Of a stretch of DNA of 64,000 nt, positions 36,385-46,175 are shown piece after piece (the first letter of the stretch is position 1; each line of letters begins with the position of its first letter). Under the pieces are notes generated by a model that worked only from the letters and a program-made list of their open reading frames with translations, did no database searches and was not told where the DNA came from. A program made the position numbers and the translations under genes. This DNA is from Qipengyuania aestuarii (lineage in GTDB: Bacteria; Pseudomonadota; Alphaproteobacteria; Sphingomonadales; Sphingomonadaceae), in NCBI RefSeq assembly GCF_019711535.1, contig NZ_JAIGNP010000001.1, forward strand, positions 558,001 to 622,000, given 5' to 3'.

Positions 36385-36478
36385 GATTTACGTCCTTTTA
36401 GCTTCGGAACGGTTCCGACCGGTCCAGCTGTGTTGGGAAAGGTTGCGCGCTTAACGCCGAAATGCAGGATTCGCAAGG

Positions 36479-36931
36479 CTATTCCGGAGCGTCCGCAATC
36501 ATCGCAGTGAAGCCGACTTCACAGGTAACCTTGCCATCAACCGAGGCTTCTCCTGCAAATTTGCACACACGTGCCCGCTTCTGCACGAATTCAGCCTTGA
36601 GATCGAGAAGGACGCCTGGCGTTACCGGAGCACGAAATTTCGCATTCTCGATTGCCAGGAAATAAACGAGCTTACCCGATCCGGCGAGATTCAAACTTTC
36701 GACTGCGAGAACTCCCGCAGCCTGGGCCAAGGCTTCAATCTGGAGAACACCCGGCATGATGGGAGCGCCAGGGAAATGGCCTTGAAAGAAGTCTTCGTTG
36801 AAACTTACAGCCTTTACCGCATGAATTCTCTCATCGACGACGATCTCTTTGACACGGTCGACAAGGAGTAAGGGATAGCGATGTGGAAGGCGTTTAAGCA
36901 CTTCAACAACGTCGAAGCTGGTGTCGCTCAT
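36479..36931 (-). CDS. fabZ: 3-hydroxyacyl-ACP dehydratase FabZ
   Basis: A 150-residue hot-dog-fold dehydratase. The catalytic His is in [20 protein letters not shown], with the Glu seventeen residues on in the same block. N-terminal [13 protein letters not shown] is characteristic. It dehydrates 3-hydroxyacyl-ACPs in the elongation cycle that FabF and AcpP also serve. It follows skp directly; in most Gram-negatives lpxD separates the two, and lpxA follows, but here both are absent. Confidence 0.96.
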   Translation of the reverse strand: MSDTSFDVVEVLKRLPHRYPLLLVDRVKEIVVDERIHAVKAVSFNEDFFQGHFPGAPIMPGVLQIEALAQAAGVLAVESLNLAGSGKLVYFLAIENAKFRAPVTPGVLLDLKAEFVQKRARVCKFAGEASVDGKVTCEVGFTAMIADAPE

Positions 36932-36953
36932 ATCCCCACTCCCCTTTTCAAAA

Positions 36954-37631
36954 TCAGCGACCAGAGGTCTGGGCGGGCTGCTGCTGCGCTGCGGCGGCCT
37001 GCTGCTGACGGGCCGCGACCATGCGAATTTGTTCGACCTGCTGATATACGGCGACCGACTGCTGGCTTGGCTGCCAGCCTTGTGGAGCTGCAGTCTGTAC
37101 GCTCGGCACGCGTGTGTTGAGTGCGGTTACTACCTTTTCGCTGATGTTCGCACCGGCAGCCGACCACGCCACGGCATCGGGCGAAAGCACGACCTGAATG
37201 TTGTTTGCCGAAGTGACGGTCTGCAGAGCAGCCGAATACTGCTGAAGGATCTGTTCGACAGCATACACACGTGCCATATCGATCTGATTGCTCAGCTGGC
37301 CGATTTCGCGCTCAAGAGTCTGAATCTGCTGAGCTTGCGGAGCATTCTGCGCAGCCTGCTGTTCCGCTTGGTCGAGATTACCGTCGTTATTGGTATCCAA
37401 CTGCTGGATCAGGCCCTGGGCCTGCTGCTGCTTCTGCTGGATCTGCTGAATCTGCGACGCATAGGTCGTATTGATCTGCTGGTACGCTGTGTTGAGCGCC
37501 TGGCTCGCAGCGATAGTAGCCGGCGGATTGACGATGCCGATGTTCCCGCTGACCTGTGCGGCAAGTGGCGATGCTGCAATAGCCGCACCTGCAAGGCTGG
37601 CGACAGCGATGGTTTTGCTGAAAATGTTCAT
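36954..37631 (-). CDS. OmpH/Skp-family periplasmic chaperone with EF-hand loop
   Basis: A 225-residue secreted protein: signal peptide (about 1-25, cleavage near PLAAQ) and a Gln/Ala-rich coiled coil of the OmpH/Skp type, which holds unfolded outer-membrane proteins for BamA. It is longer than E. coli Skp (161). In place of a plain tentacle turn it carries [12 protein letters not shown] (residues 79-90), a canonical EF-hand calcium loop. The C-terminal ~40 residues are low-complexity Gln/Ala. It starts at the stop of bamA (1-base overlap at 37631). Confidence 0.87.
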   Translation of the reverse strand: MNIFSKTIAVASLAGAAIAASPLAAQVSGNIGIVNPPATIAASQALNTAYQQINTTYASQIQQIQQKQQQAQGLIQQLDTNNDGNLDQAEQQAAQNAPQAQQIQTLEREIGQLSNQIDMARVYAVEQILQQYSAALQTVTSANNIQVVLSPDAVAWSAAGANISEKVVTALNTRVPSVQTAAPQGWQPSQQSVAVYQQVEQIRMVAARQQQAAAAQQQPAQTSGR

Positions 37632-40324
37632 CAGAATTGCGTTCCTACGTTGAAGGAGATGGTCTTGGTGTCATCTCCCCTCTGCTTCTTGATCACTTGC
37701 GATACATCGATCCTGAACGGACCGAACGGCGAGTTCCAGTTGACCCCGATACCCGCTGTTATGCGTGGACTGATGCTGTCCCCGAGGAAGACTTCCTTGT
37801 AATAATTGCCGATGGCGGGATTGTAGGGCGTTCCGTCCTCCGCCGCGGCATTGGTGGTCTGGAGAAACTGACCGGTAGGCTCGCCGTCGGTATTCAGGAC
37901 TGGCTGAAGATACAGCAGGTCCCCAGCGAGATTACGAAGTTGCTCTCCATTCGGATTGTCGACCAATGTCGGGCGGTCGACGGCGAACAAGGAACCAACA
38001 TCAAGCCAGACCGAAGGCCTCAGCCCCATTTCCTGCGCGCCGGATCCGAGCGGAATTTCCAGTTCGGCACGGCCCAGATAGTAGGCTCGTCCGCCAAGCG
38101 CATCGTCGAAGTTGCGATTGTTGTTCTCGCGCAGATCTTCGAGGGTCTGAAGAATTCTGGGGCCGCTCGGATCATCCGGATTGATCTGATACTGAAGTCG
38201 AACGACGCGCGGGCCCACACCGCGAATATCGAAACCACGGAACTGGGGTTCGCCGAGCTGGAAGCGATCGGTGAGCCGGACATCGTCGAAGCCCGGCGTT
38301 CCGCGGTCTTCGAGCGCCTTGATCCAGCCCCCTTCGGCCTGAAGCGAGAAAATGAAGCCGGATCCAAGAGGCATCCATTTACCCATCTTGGACCGCATTC
38401 TGAGATATTTCACATCGCCGCCCAGTCCTGCGAACTCGGCAGTCGTCGATATCGATTCACCCCGTGTGGGGCGCAGTCTGCTGTTAAGCGAATCATAGTT
38501 CAGCGTGAAACCGAGGATTGAACTCGTTCGCTTTCCGACCGCTTCGCAAATGAAGCGTGACTGGGTGCATTCATCAACCCCGTCACCGTCGAAGTCGCCG
38601 AAATAGGCGGTTCCCACCGTCACGTCTTCAAAGTTCAGCGTGTAGCTTCCGATCGCCGACATGTATTCGGTAAGGGGCACACCCGCGCGGAGCTGCAAGC
38701 CGGTTGTCGCCTGCTTGTAACGGTTTAATTCGCTGGCATAAAAGTCGTTATCGTATTCGCGATGGTAGATATCCGCGCCCATCGAGATATTGCGATCAAA
38801 CACATAGGGCTCAGAAAAGCTCACCTGCGCCGATTTCGAGAACCGCGAGTAATTCAGGCTCAGGCCGATGGTCTGCCCTCGGCCGCGGAAGTTGCGCTGC
38901 CGGATCGAACCCGCGAGCACGAACTTTTCCAAGCTCGAAAACCCTGCGGAAAGCTGCAGTTCGCCCGTTGGCTGTTCTTCGATATTTGCTTCCAGAATTA
39001 CGCGGTCAGGAGCGCTGCCCTCAACCTGAGTAATTTCGAAATTCTCCTGAAAATAGCCAAGCGAGCCAATCCGCGCCTCGGAGCGCTTGATAGCAAGGCT
39101 ATTGAAGGCGTCACCTTCTGCGACGCGGAACTCTCGCCGCACGACCTTGTCCTGCGTGAGAGTGTTGCCGTTTACATCGATACGCTCGACATACACACGA
39201 GGTGCTTCACGAAGGACGAAAGTAACGTCCATAGTGAGATCTTCGGGATTGCGAGTAAACTCAGGACGCACGTCCGCAAATGCGTAGCCAAAGGTACCAG
39301 CCAGGTCGGTCATCTGCTCGACCGTGTCTTCCACCTGCTTGGCGTTATACCAATCGCCCGTCGACATCGGCAATCGACCAGTCATCGCACTGCTATCGAA
39401 ATCGCGAAGTTCGCTGCGAACCTCGACGTCGCCGAACTTATACCGTTCACCTTCTTCCACCACATAAGTGATGATGAAGTCTTCCTTGTCCGGCGTCAGC
39501 TCCGCAACGGCGGAAACGACGCGGAAATCGGCATATCCTTCGGTAAGATAGAAGCTGCGTAGATTTTGCTGGTCGAATGCCAGACGATCAGGATCGTAGC
39601 TGGTGTTCGAACTGAGGAAGGAAAGTAGTCCGCCAGTCTGCTTGGTGACCATTTCATCTTTCAGATCACCGTCGGAAAACTGTTCATTCCCGATGATGTT
39701 GATCTGGCGAACCTTGGATTTCGGTCCCTCATCGATCTCGAAGACGATATCCACCCGGTTCTGGCTGAGCTCGACCATCTGCGGCTCGACCGTCGCCGCA
39801 AAGCGACCCTGGCGCTTGTAGAGCTCGATGATCCGGGCAACGTCCGCTCGCACTTTCGAACGGGTGAATATCTGGCGCGGGGCCAGGCGAATTTCGGGCA
39901 GGATCTTATCATTCTTGATGCGATCGTTCCCTTCGAGAATGATCCGGTTGATCACCGGGTTCTCGACGACATTGATGACCACATTGCCATCTTCGTTCGT
40001 TACGCTCGCGCTCGAGAATAGCTCGGTCGCATAGAGGTCCTTGATGACCTGGTCGCCAGCTGCGTTGGTGTAGACGTCACCGGGCCGAAGACGGATGTAG
40101 GAAAGGATGGTTTGCGGCTCGAGGCGCTGTGCACCCGCTACGGCAATGCTGCGCACTACAGCCTGCTGCTCGACTGCCGCACTCGCTTGATCCGTTTCCG
40201 GAGCAGCATCCTGCGCCAGAGCCAAACCAGGCATACCGCCCATGATCGTCCCGGCCAGCAGGCCGGCTACAAGCTTCGCAGCCCGAGGTTTCGTCTTGCC
40301 CGCGGCAGTCGCAAATCCAGTCAT
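37631..40324 (-). CDS. bamA: outer membrane protein assembly factor BamA
   Basis: An 897-residue Omp85 protein: signal peptide (LVAGLLAGTIMGGMPGLALAQ), a periplasmic region with about five POTRA repeats (roughly 60-430), then the C-terminal 16-strand barrel ending in ISFNVGTQF with terminal Phe. It inserts beta-barrel proteins in the outer membrane. The start is uncertain: M at 40324 (MTGFATAAGK) or 40357 (MDYLRTGTPL); both keep the signal peptide. It lies between rseP and the skp-like gene. Confidence 0.95.
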   Translation of the reverse strand: MTGFATAAGKTKPRAAKLVAGLLAGTIMGGMPGLALAQDAAPETDQASAAVEQQAVVRSIAVAGAQRLEPQTILSYIRLRPGDVYTNAAGDQVIKDLYATELFSSASVTNEDGNVVINVVENPVINRIILEGNDRIKNDKILPEIRLAPRQIFTRSKVRADVARIIELYKRQGRFAATVEPQMVELSQNRVDIVFEIDEGPKSKVRQINIIGNEQFSDGDLKDEMVTKQTGGLLSFLSSNTSYDPDRLAFDQQNLRSFYLTEGYADFRVVSAVAELTPDKEDFIITYVVEEGERYKFGDVEVRSELRDFDSSAMTGRLPMSTGDWYNAKQVEDTVEQMTDLAGTFGYAFADVRPEFTRNPEDLTMDVTFVLREAPRVYVERIDVNGNTLTQDKVVRREFRVAEGDAFNSLAIKRSEARIGSLGYFQENFEITQVEGSAPDRVILEANIEEQPTGELQLSAGFSSLEKFVLAGSIRQRNFRGRGQTIGLSLNYSRFSKSAQVSFSEPYVFDRNISMGADIYHREYDNDFYASELNRYKQATTGLQLRAGVPLTEYMSAIGSYTLNFEDVTVGTAYFGDFDGDGVDECTQSRFICEAVGKRTSSILGFTLNYDSLNSRLRPTRGESISTTAEFAGLGGDVKYLRMRSKMGKWMPLGSGFIFSLQAEGGWIKALEDRGTPGFDDVRLTDRFQLGEPQFRGFDIRGVGPRVVRLQYQINPDDPSGPRILQTLEDLRENNNRNFDDALGGRAYYLGRAELEIPLGSGAQEMGLRPSVWLDVGSLFAVDRPTLVDNPNGEQLRNLAGDLLYLQPVLNTDGEPTGQFLQTTNAAAEDGTPYNPAIGNYYKEVFLGDSISPRITAGIGVNWNSPFGPFRIDVSQVIKKQRGDDTKTISFNVGTQF

Positions 40325-40460
40325 CGACAAGGGAGTTCCCGTCCTCAAATAATCCATTGGCCTGCCCGTCCGGCGGCCAGATGGCCCCCTGCCCGAAGCA
40401 GCCCGTCCAATCAAGCCGTGTCGAGCCGTACTCTGCGGCTCCTTCTCGGCCTGTCCCCGC

Positions 40461-41594
40461 CTAATTCCCGAACACCGGGAGCTTGGCGATATCTATGAAG
40501 GTGACGAATATCATCAGCGCGAGCACAAGCGCCACACCGGCTCTGTAAGCCACCTCCGTACTGCGGGGCCCCAGCGGTTTGCGGCGGATCGCCTCAGCCG
40601 CATAGAATGCCAGGTGCCCGCCATCGAGGGCTGGAATTGGCAGGAGGTTGATGAATGCCAAGTTAAGCGAGATAAGCGCCACGAAGTTGATGAAAGCAAG
40701 CGGTCCCATGCTGAGCTGTTCGCCTGCATATTTACCGATCGTGACCGGACCGCCCAACTCTTGAACGGAGCGATCTCCCACAATTATCTGCTTGATCCCG
40801 GTAACCATCATGTCGACCATGTTGACCGACTGAACCACCGAAAGTCTGGCAGCTTCCTCAATCCCGACTGGCTGAAAATCCATACCACCGGAATAGACAC
40901 CAAGCCTGCCTACACGCGAACTGTTACCGAACCGATCTGTCTCGACGCTATCAGCGATGGTGACCGGAAAAGTCAGGCTGCGCCCTTCGCGCTCGACGGC
41001 CATCTCAATGGTCTTGCCCGGGAACATAAGGACGCGATCCTGAATGTCCTGAAATTGCCGCACCGGATCTCCGTCGATTGCGGTGATCCGATCTCCCTCC
41101 TCAAGACCGGCTGCCTGCGCAGCGGATTGCTCGGCAAAGCTCTGTATGACGTTCGTTTCTGAAGGATCGGCCGGCACAGGCTTTCCGTAGAGCGCGAAAA
41201 AACTCGCGAAGATCGCCAGAGTGATCAGTATGTTCATCGCCGGTCCGGCAAATACGATCAGCGCTCTCTTCCAAAGAGCAGCATGATGGAAACTGCCGTC
41301 ACGCTCTTCCGGTAAGGCCTTGGCGATAGTCTGTTTGTCCGGAATGCTTGCCGGGTCCATGTCGCCCTTGAACTGCACATAGCCGCCCAGTGGCAAGGCG
41401 GACAACTTCCAACGCGTCCCGCGCTTATCCGTGTAACCGGCAAGCTCCCTGCCGAAACCGACGGAAAAGGCCTCGGCCTTCACTCCGAAAAATCGCCCAA
41501 CGAGATAATGGCCAAGTTCATGCAGTGTCACCAGCGGCCCCAACAGAAGTGGGAAGCCGATGATGTACATCCAAAAAGGAATAGAAGCGTCCAA
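40461..41594 (-). CDS. rseP: site-2 intramembrane protease RseP
   Basis: A 377-residue zinc metalloprotease of the M50 family. The zinc-binding HELGHY lies in the first TM helix, a PDZ domain follows (about 120-200), and the third metal ligand is in NLLPIPALDGGH. It has one PDZ domain visible rather than the tandem of E. coli. It cleaves anti-sigma factors within the membrane. The standard order dxr-rseP-bamA is kept; dxr ends 3 bp upstream. Confidence 0.94.
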   Translation of the reverse strand: MDASIPFWMYIIGFPLLLGPLVTLHELGHYLVGRFFGVKAEAFSVGFGRELAGYTDKRGTRWKLSALPLGGYVQFKGDMDPASIPDKQTIAKALPEERDGSFHHAALWKRALIVFAGPAMNILITLAIFASFFALYGKPVPADPSETNVIQSFAEQSAAQAAGLEEGDRITAIDGDPVRQFQDIQDRVLMFPGKTIEMAVEREGRSLTFPVTIADSVETDRFGNSSRVGRLGVYSGGMDFQPVGIEEAARLSVVQSVNMVDMMVTGIKQIIVGDRSVQELGGPVTIGKYAGEQLSMGPLAFINFVALISLNLAFINLLPIPALDGGHLAFYAAEAIRRKPLGPRSTEVAYRAGVALVLALMIFVTFIDIAKLPVFGN

Positions 41595-41596
41595 GG

Positions 41597-42748
41597 TCAG
41601 TCTTTCTCCAGGTACTCTTCAGCCAGTTGTCGAGCCGCGGAGTCGACGAGGAAAACATCATCCAGCGTCTGTGGGTCCGGCGGCAAGTTTGCTGTGTTGA
41701 GAACGGCTTCCACTATTACCGGGATGCGGCTGAACCGGATCTTACCTGCAAGGAAAGCAGCTACGGCAATTTCGTTCGCGGCATTGAGCACCGCCGGCGC
41801 CGCCCCGCCCGCCTCGGCAGCCTGGCGGGCGAGCTTGGTTGCCGGGAAACGAACCTCGTCAGGCGCAAAGAAAGACAATTCTCCGATTGCAGCGAGATCG
41901 AGCGGGGCCATTGGCGTATCCATGCGGCGCGGATAAGCCAGGCACGAGGCAATCGGGACCCGCATATCGGAGGGTCCGAGCTGAGCCAAGGTGGAGCCGT
42001 CGCGATATTCGACCATCGAGTGGATCACACTTTGTGGATGGACCACGATGCGTATTTTATCGAGACTCACCGGAAAAAGGTGATGAGCTTCGATCAGTTC
42101 TAAACCCTTGTTGAACATGGTGGCGCTATCCACGCTGATCTTGGCTCCCATATCCCAATTGGGATGTGCGATCGCCTGTTGCGGGGTTACCGAGTCAAGG
42201 TCATCGACCAGCCTCAGCGGTCCGCCGCTGGCGGTTAGGGTAATCGACCGCACGTCGGCCAAATTACCACCCTGAAGGCACTGAAAGATCGCGTTGTGTT
42301 CACTGTCGACAGGCAGAAGCGTAGCGCCATGCGCTTCAACTGCGGCAGTCATGACCTCGCCCGCTGAAACCAAGGCTTCCTTGTTAGCGAGCGCGACTGT
42401 GTACCCTTGCTTGATCGCGGCCATGACCGGAGCGAGTCCTGCGCAGCCTACGATGGCGGCCATGACCACATCCGTCGGTCGTTCAGCAGCCTCGCACAGG
42501 GCAGATCGTCCGGCAGCAGCCTCGATCCCCGAACCGGACAGAGCAACTTTCAGATCGCCATAACGCGCTTCGTCGGCGATGACCGCAATCTCGGGACCAA
42601 ATTCGCGGGCTTGAGCGGCAAGCTCCTGCACATTGGAATGCGCTGTCAGGGCACCAACGCGCCAGGCATCAGAGTTGCGCCGAACGAGATCAAGTGTGGA
42701 TGCGCCAACCGAGCCTGTCGCTCCGAGGATGCTGATTGTACGGGTCAT
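41597..42748 (-). CDS. dxr: 1-deoxy-D-xylulose 5-phosphate reductoisomerase
   Basis: A 383-residue NADPH-dependent enzyme of the MEP isoprenoid pathway. The cofactor loop is ILGATGSVGASTLDLV, and the metal/substrate motif VDSEHNAIFQCLQ and GWDMGAKISVDSATMFNKGLE-like sequence are intact. It makes MEP, the precursor for undecaprenyl-PP, quinones and carotenoids. It overlaps cdsA by 4 bp. Confidence 0.97.
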   Translation of the reverse strand: MTRTISILGATGSVGASTLDLVRRNSDAWRVGALTAHSNVQELAAQAREFGPEIAVIADEARYGDLKVALSGSGIEAAAGRSALCEAAERPTDVVMAAIVGCAGLAPVMAAIKQGYTVALANKEALVSAGEVMTAAVEAHGATLLPVDSEHNAIFQCLQGGNLADVRSITLTASGGPLRLVDDLDSVTPQQAIAHPNWDMGAKISVDSATMFNKGLELIEAHHLFPVSLDKIRIVVHPQSVIHSMVEYRDGSTLAQLGPSDMRVPIASCLAYPRRMDTPMAPLDLAAIGELSFFAPDEVRFPATKLARQAAEAGGAAPAVLNAANEIAVAAFLAGKIRFSRIPVIVEAVLNTANLPPDPQTLDDVFLVDSAARQLAEEYLEKD

Positions 42749-43509
42749 AGGCTGCTATTCAAAAACAGACCCGCCAAAAGCACCACCGGAATAATGCCGT
42801 CGGTCCGGTCGAAAAATCCGCCGTGTCCGGGGATGAGGTTGGAACTGTCCTTTACACCTGCCTTGCGCTTGAGCCAACTCTCCAGGAAATCGCCGCTTTG
42901 CGCTGCGATTGCTATTATCGCACCCATGCAAAGAACTGAGAACACGGAATGCGGCGCGACGCGCGCTGCAACAACGCTATCCATGGCCGGCGCGACAATG
43001 GCGCTGAAAATGCTTAACCAGACGCTGGCCCCGACGACACCTCCGAGCAGTCCTGCCCACGTCTTTGAAGGGCTTATTCGCGGCGCTATCTTTGGTCCCC
43101 CAAGCGTGCGGCCGAAACCATAAGCAAAGCTATCGACAAAGATCACCGCGCCCACCACCCCGACGATCATTGCGACCGGTAGTTGCGTCAGTACAAAGCC
43201 TGAAGAGGCTATGTAGAGCGTACCGCCCACTAGCGAAATCAAGCGAAATGGAAATTTCGAAGTAGCTCTCGGCACAAGGCGCAGGAACTCAGCCAAGGTG
43301 GCTAAGGCGACAAATGCGATGAACGCATCTAGCCACGGATCACCGGCGATGACCGCACCAACCGCGACAGCAAGCATTACGACCGCAGACGCAATCCGGA
43401 CTGGCAGATCAGACGTCCGCACCGAAAGTGGCACGGTCATGTAACGACGGGCGCGCTCTCTTAATGCGTCCCTCTTGCGCGGCGCGCTTTCGGCTTCACC
43501 GTCCCCCAA
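42745..43509 (-). CDS. cdsA: phosphatidate cytidylyltransferase
   Basis: A 254-residue polytopic enzyme making CDP-diacylglycerol, the substrate of PgsA and PssA in this window. The C-terminal signature KDSSNLIPGHGGFFDRTD is intact, and six or seven hydrophobic segments are present. It overlaps uppS by 14 bp upstream and dxr by 4 bp downstream. Confidence 0.96.
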   Translation of the reverse strand: MGDGEAESAPRKRDALRERARRYMTVPLSVRTSDLPVRIASAVVMLAVAVGAVIAGDPWLDAFIAFVALATLAEFLRLVPRATSKFPFRLISLVGGTLYIASSGFVLTQLPVAMIVGVVGAVIFVDSFAYGFGRTLGGPKIAPRISPSKTWAGLLGGVVGASVWLSIFSAIVAPAMDSVVAARVAPHSVFSVLCMGAIIAIAAQSGDFLESWLKRKAGVKDSSNLIPGHGGFFDRTDGIIPVVLLAGLFLNSSL

Positions 43510-44179
43510 ATCGCCTCTCCCTACCCGAAAACTGGTCCAGCGCGTCCATTAGATGTGCTGGCGTGAAATCGGGCCATAAAATCTCCGTAAAGACCATTTC
43601 GGCATAAGCAGCCTGCCACAAGAGAAAATTCGACAGGCGCACTTCACCGCTGGTGCGAATAAGGAGATCCAAGGGCGGCAGGTCAGCCGTGTAAAGGTTT
43701 GCAGCGATGCTTTCCTCGGTAACCTCGCCCTGCTTTGCAGCGAGACGCGCAGCAGCGGCGATTTCTGCCTGGGCACCGTAATTCAGCGCGACAGCCAGCG
43801 TTCGCGAGCCCTTGGCCGTCTGCGCCAGCGCATCTTCCAGCATTGCTACGATGTCCGGCGCCAGGCTGCGCCAGTCGCCGAGGATATGCAGCTTCACGTC
43901 GTTAGCAATAAACTCCGGCAAGTCAGACTTGATGAATTTGCGCATCAAATTCATTAAGTCATCGACCTCGTCCTCAGGTCGCTTCCAGTTCTCCGAAGAG
44001 AAAGCATAAAGCGTCAGACACTCGACCGGCGTATCCTTCAGGCTGCGTACAAGCGCGCGGACAGCCTCTACGCCTTTTCTATGCCCCATGACGCGTGGCA
44101 AGTGCTTGCGCTTCGCCCAGCGTCCGTTTCCATCCATGATGATGGCAACATGGCGGGCCTCCTGCTGTTTTTCACTCAT
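43496..44179 (-). CDS. uppS: isoprenyl transferase (undecaprenyl-PP synthase)
   Basis: A 227-residue cis-prenyltransferase. The catalytic Asp is in IIMDGNGRWAKRK, with ENWKRPEDEV and RTSGEVRLSNFLLWQAAYAE blocks following. It makes the C55 carrier for cell-wall synthesis. ATG at 44179 is preferred; a GTG at 44197 is possible. It is 25 bp after frr. Confidence 0.95.
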   Translation of the reverse strand: MSEKQQEARHVAIIMDGNGRWAKRKHLPRVMGHRKGVEAVRALVRSLKDTPVECLTLYAFSSENWKRPEDEVDDLMNLMRKFIKSDLPEFIANDVKLHILGDWRSLAPDIVAMLEDALAQTAKGSRTLAVALNYGAQAEIAAAARLAAKQGEVTEESIAANLYTADLPPLDLLIRTSGEVRLSNFLLWQAAYAEMVFTEILWPDFTPAHLMDALDQFSGRERRFGGR

Positions 44180-44204
44180 GCCGGTGCGGCCCCTCACAAG
44201 CCGC

Positions 44205-44762
44205 TTACTGGCTCATGATTTCCTGCTGCTTCTTGGCCACAGCTTCTTCGGCCAGCGTCACGTGGGTGTCGGTCAGTTTCTGGACATCTCCTTCGGACCG
44301 CTTTTGGTCGTCCTCAGAGATTTCCTTCTTCTTTTCGTCTTCCTTCAGCGCTTCCATCCCGTCACGGCGCACGTTGCGGATGGCGATCTTGGCCTTTTCG
44401 CCATATTCGCCTGCCACCTTGGCGAGATCCTTGCGGCGCTCCTCGGTCAAGTCCGGCATGGGCAGACGGATATTCTGCCCGTCTTGAATGGGGTTGAGGC
44501 CCAAATTGGCCTTTGCGATGCCCTTTTCTACCGCACTGACATTGGCTTTGTCCCAAACCTGTACGCTCAGCATGCGCGGCTCGGGTGCGGAGACCGTCGC
44601 CACCTGGCTCAACGGCATCATTGAACCGTAAACTTCGACCACCACCGGATCTAGCAGACTGGTGTTGGCACGGCCGGTGCGCAGGCCCGAAAGATCGCCC
44701 TTGAGGCTTTCCACGGCGCCCTTCATGCGGCGCTCGATATCGGCTTTGTCGTATTTTGCCAT
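44205..44762 (-). CDS. frr: ribosome recycling factor
   Basis: A 185-residue RRF with the hallmark [15 protein letters not shown] and [16 protein letters not shown] segments. It splits post-termination ribosomes with EF-G. It follows pyrH by 33 bp, the near-universal pyrH-frr order. Confidence 0.98.
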   Translation of the reverse strand: MAKYDKADIERRMKGAVESLKGDLSGLRTGRANTSLLDPVVVEVYGSMMPLSQVATVSAPEPRMLSVQVWDKANVSAVEKGIAKANLGLNPIQDGQNIRLPMPDLTEERRKDLAKVAGEYGEKAKIAIRNVRRDGMEALKEDEKKKEISEDDQKRSEGDVQKLTDTHVTLAEEAVAKKQQEIMSQ

Positions 44763-44795
44763 CGTCGGCTTCCTCGTTCTGTCGGTTTGTTCGTT

Positions 44796-45521
44796 TTACG
44801 CGGCCTGATCTGTCACAATTGTCTGCACGCCCTCGCCCGAAAGCACGCGTGCCAGATTACCTTTCTCGCGAATAGAGAAGACCATGATAGGAATGTCATT
44901 ATCTCGGCACAGTGCCACTGCACTGGCATCCATGACCTTGAGGTTATCGGCAAGTACCTTGCCGTAGCTCACCGTATCATAACGCTTGGCACCAGCATCC
45001 TTCTTCGGATCGCTATCATAGACGCCGTCCACGCTAGTGCCCTTCAGCAGTGCATCGCAATTCATTTCCGCTGCGCGTAATGCAGCACCACTATCGGTGG
45101 TGAAATAAGGTGCACCAACGCCCGCAGCAAAAATGACGATGCGTCCCTTTTCCAGATGGCGTTCGGCGCGGCGACGGATAACCGGCTCGCACACCTGATC
45201 CATCTGCACCGCGCTCTGCACACGTGTTTCGACGCCCAATTGCTCGAGCGCACTCTGCATTGCCAGAGCGTTCATGACGGTGGCCAGCATACCCATGTAA
45301 TCGGCTTGCGCCCGGTCCATGCCCTGCGCTGCGCCAGCCATTCCGCGAAAGATATTACCGCCGCCGATGACGAGGCAAATTTCCAGGCCAGTTTCCTTGG
45401 CCGCCTTCACCTCTTTGGCCAGCTCCAGCACGAAGGCGGGATCAATGCCGAACTGGTTCGTCCCCATCAATACCTCGCCCGACAATTTCAGGAGGACGCG
45501 GTTCATCTTGGGAAGGGTCAT
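44796..45521 (-). CDS. pyrH: UMP kinase
   Basis: A 241-residue amino-acid-kinase-family UMP kinase: [11 protein letters not shown] at the N terminus, [10 protein letters not shown], and a C-terminal [10 protein letters not shown]. It makes UDP and is allosterically controlled by GTP and UTP in homologues. The ATG at 45521 ([13 protein letters not shown]) has AAAGAGAAC upstream; upstream in-frame starts are less likely. Confidence 0.96.
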   Translation of the reverse strand: MTLPKMNRVLLKLSGEVLMGTNQFGIDPAFVLELAKEVKAAKETGLEICLVIGGGNIFRGMAGAAQGMDRAQADYMGMLATVMNALAMQSALEQLGVETRVQSAVQMDQVCEPVIRRRAERHLEKGRIVIFAAGVGAPYFTTDSGAALRAAEMNCDALLKGTSVDGVYDSDPKKDAGAKRYDTVSYGKVLADNLKVMDASAVALCRDNDIPIMVFSIREKGNLARVLSGEGVQTIVTDQAA

Positions 45522-45713
45522 GGTGGCTGTTCTCTTTTTCCGGATTTGCGGCTCCTTAGCCATCACACGCTCAAGGCGCAAAGGGAAAGGCCGACTCTCC
45601 GAGACCTAAGATTGCCAATGAGGTGAATTTTGCTCAAAGCCTTCGTCCGGTTCCACACCAGCGCGCGCATCGAATTCACCGCAGCGCAATCAAAATGGTG
45701 CACTGGCAGCACG

Positions 45714-46085
45714 ATGGATTTGCGCACCCTCTTTCGAATCGGTTTTATCGCGCTGCTCGCTGGGATTTTCGTTTTGGCGAACATGCCGGGCAATGAGGCG
45801 CCGTCGGTCTTCACCTACGACAAGTTCAATCACATGCTCGCGTTCTTCGTCCTGACATTAGCTGCGATGTTGGCATGGCCTCGCACCAGACCTCTCGTAG
45901 CATTCATAACGCTCACTCTGTACGGTTGCGCGATCGAACTTTCCCAATGGCTGATGCCGCTGGGGCGACAGGCTGATTGGCGCGACCTTGTCGCCAACAG
46001 CCTCGCTATCGGCATGGGCATTTTGGCAGGATCAGTAGCGAACCGGTTGTGGGGCCGAAATTCGGCGGACCAGCAAGCCCCGTAG
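45714..46085 (+). CDS. VanZ-like membrane protein
   Basis: A 123-residue protein with four hydrophobic segments and VanZ-family residues (DKFNHMLAFFVLTLAAML and ELSQWLMPLGRQADWRDLVANS). VanZ homologues are found in many bacteria without glycopeptide resistance; their role is unknown, though the D-x2-N-H and DWRDLVAN blocks are conserved. ATG at 45714 starts at the first hydrophobic helix; no clear binding site. It is divergent from pyrH and convergent with tsf, interrupting the otherwise continuous tsf-pyrH order. Confidence 0.8.
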   Translation: MDLRTLFRIGFIALLAGIFVLANMPGNEAPSVFTYDKFNHMLAFFVLTLAAMLAWPRTRPLVAFITLTLYGCAIELSQWLMPLGRQADWRDLVANSLAIGMGILAGSVANRLWGRNSADQQAP

Positions 46086-46116
46086 GACCTGTCCTGCGAG
46101 CCTATACGGGCGGCCA

Positions 46117-46152
46117 ATAAAAAAGCCGCCGGACCTTTGCAGTCCGGCGGCT
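46117..46152 (-). terminator. Rho-independent terminator after tsf
   Basis: A perfect 11-bp stem (AGCCGCCGGAC and complement, loop CTTTGCA) followed on the minus strand by TTTTTTATT lies 24 bp beyond the tsf stop. It ends the rpsB-tsf unit and may also serve the convergent vanZ-like gene. Confidence 0.92.
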
Positions 46153-46175
46153 CCAGATTTTTCTTCGCCTAGTTC

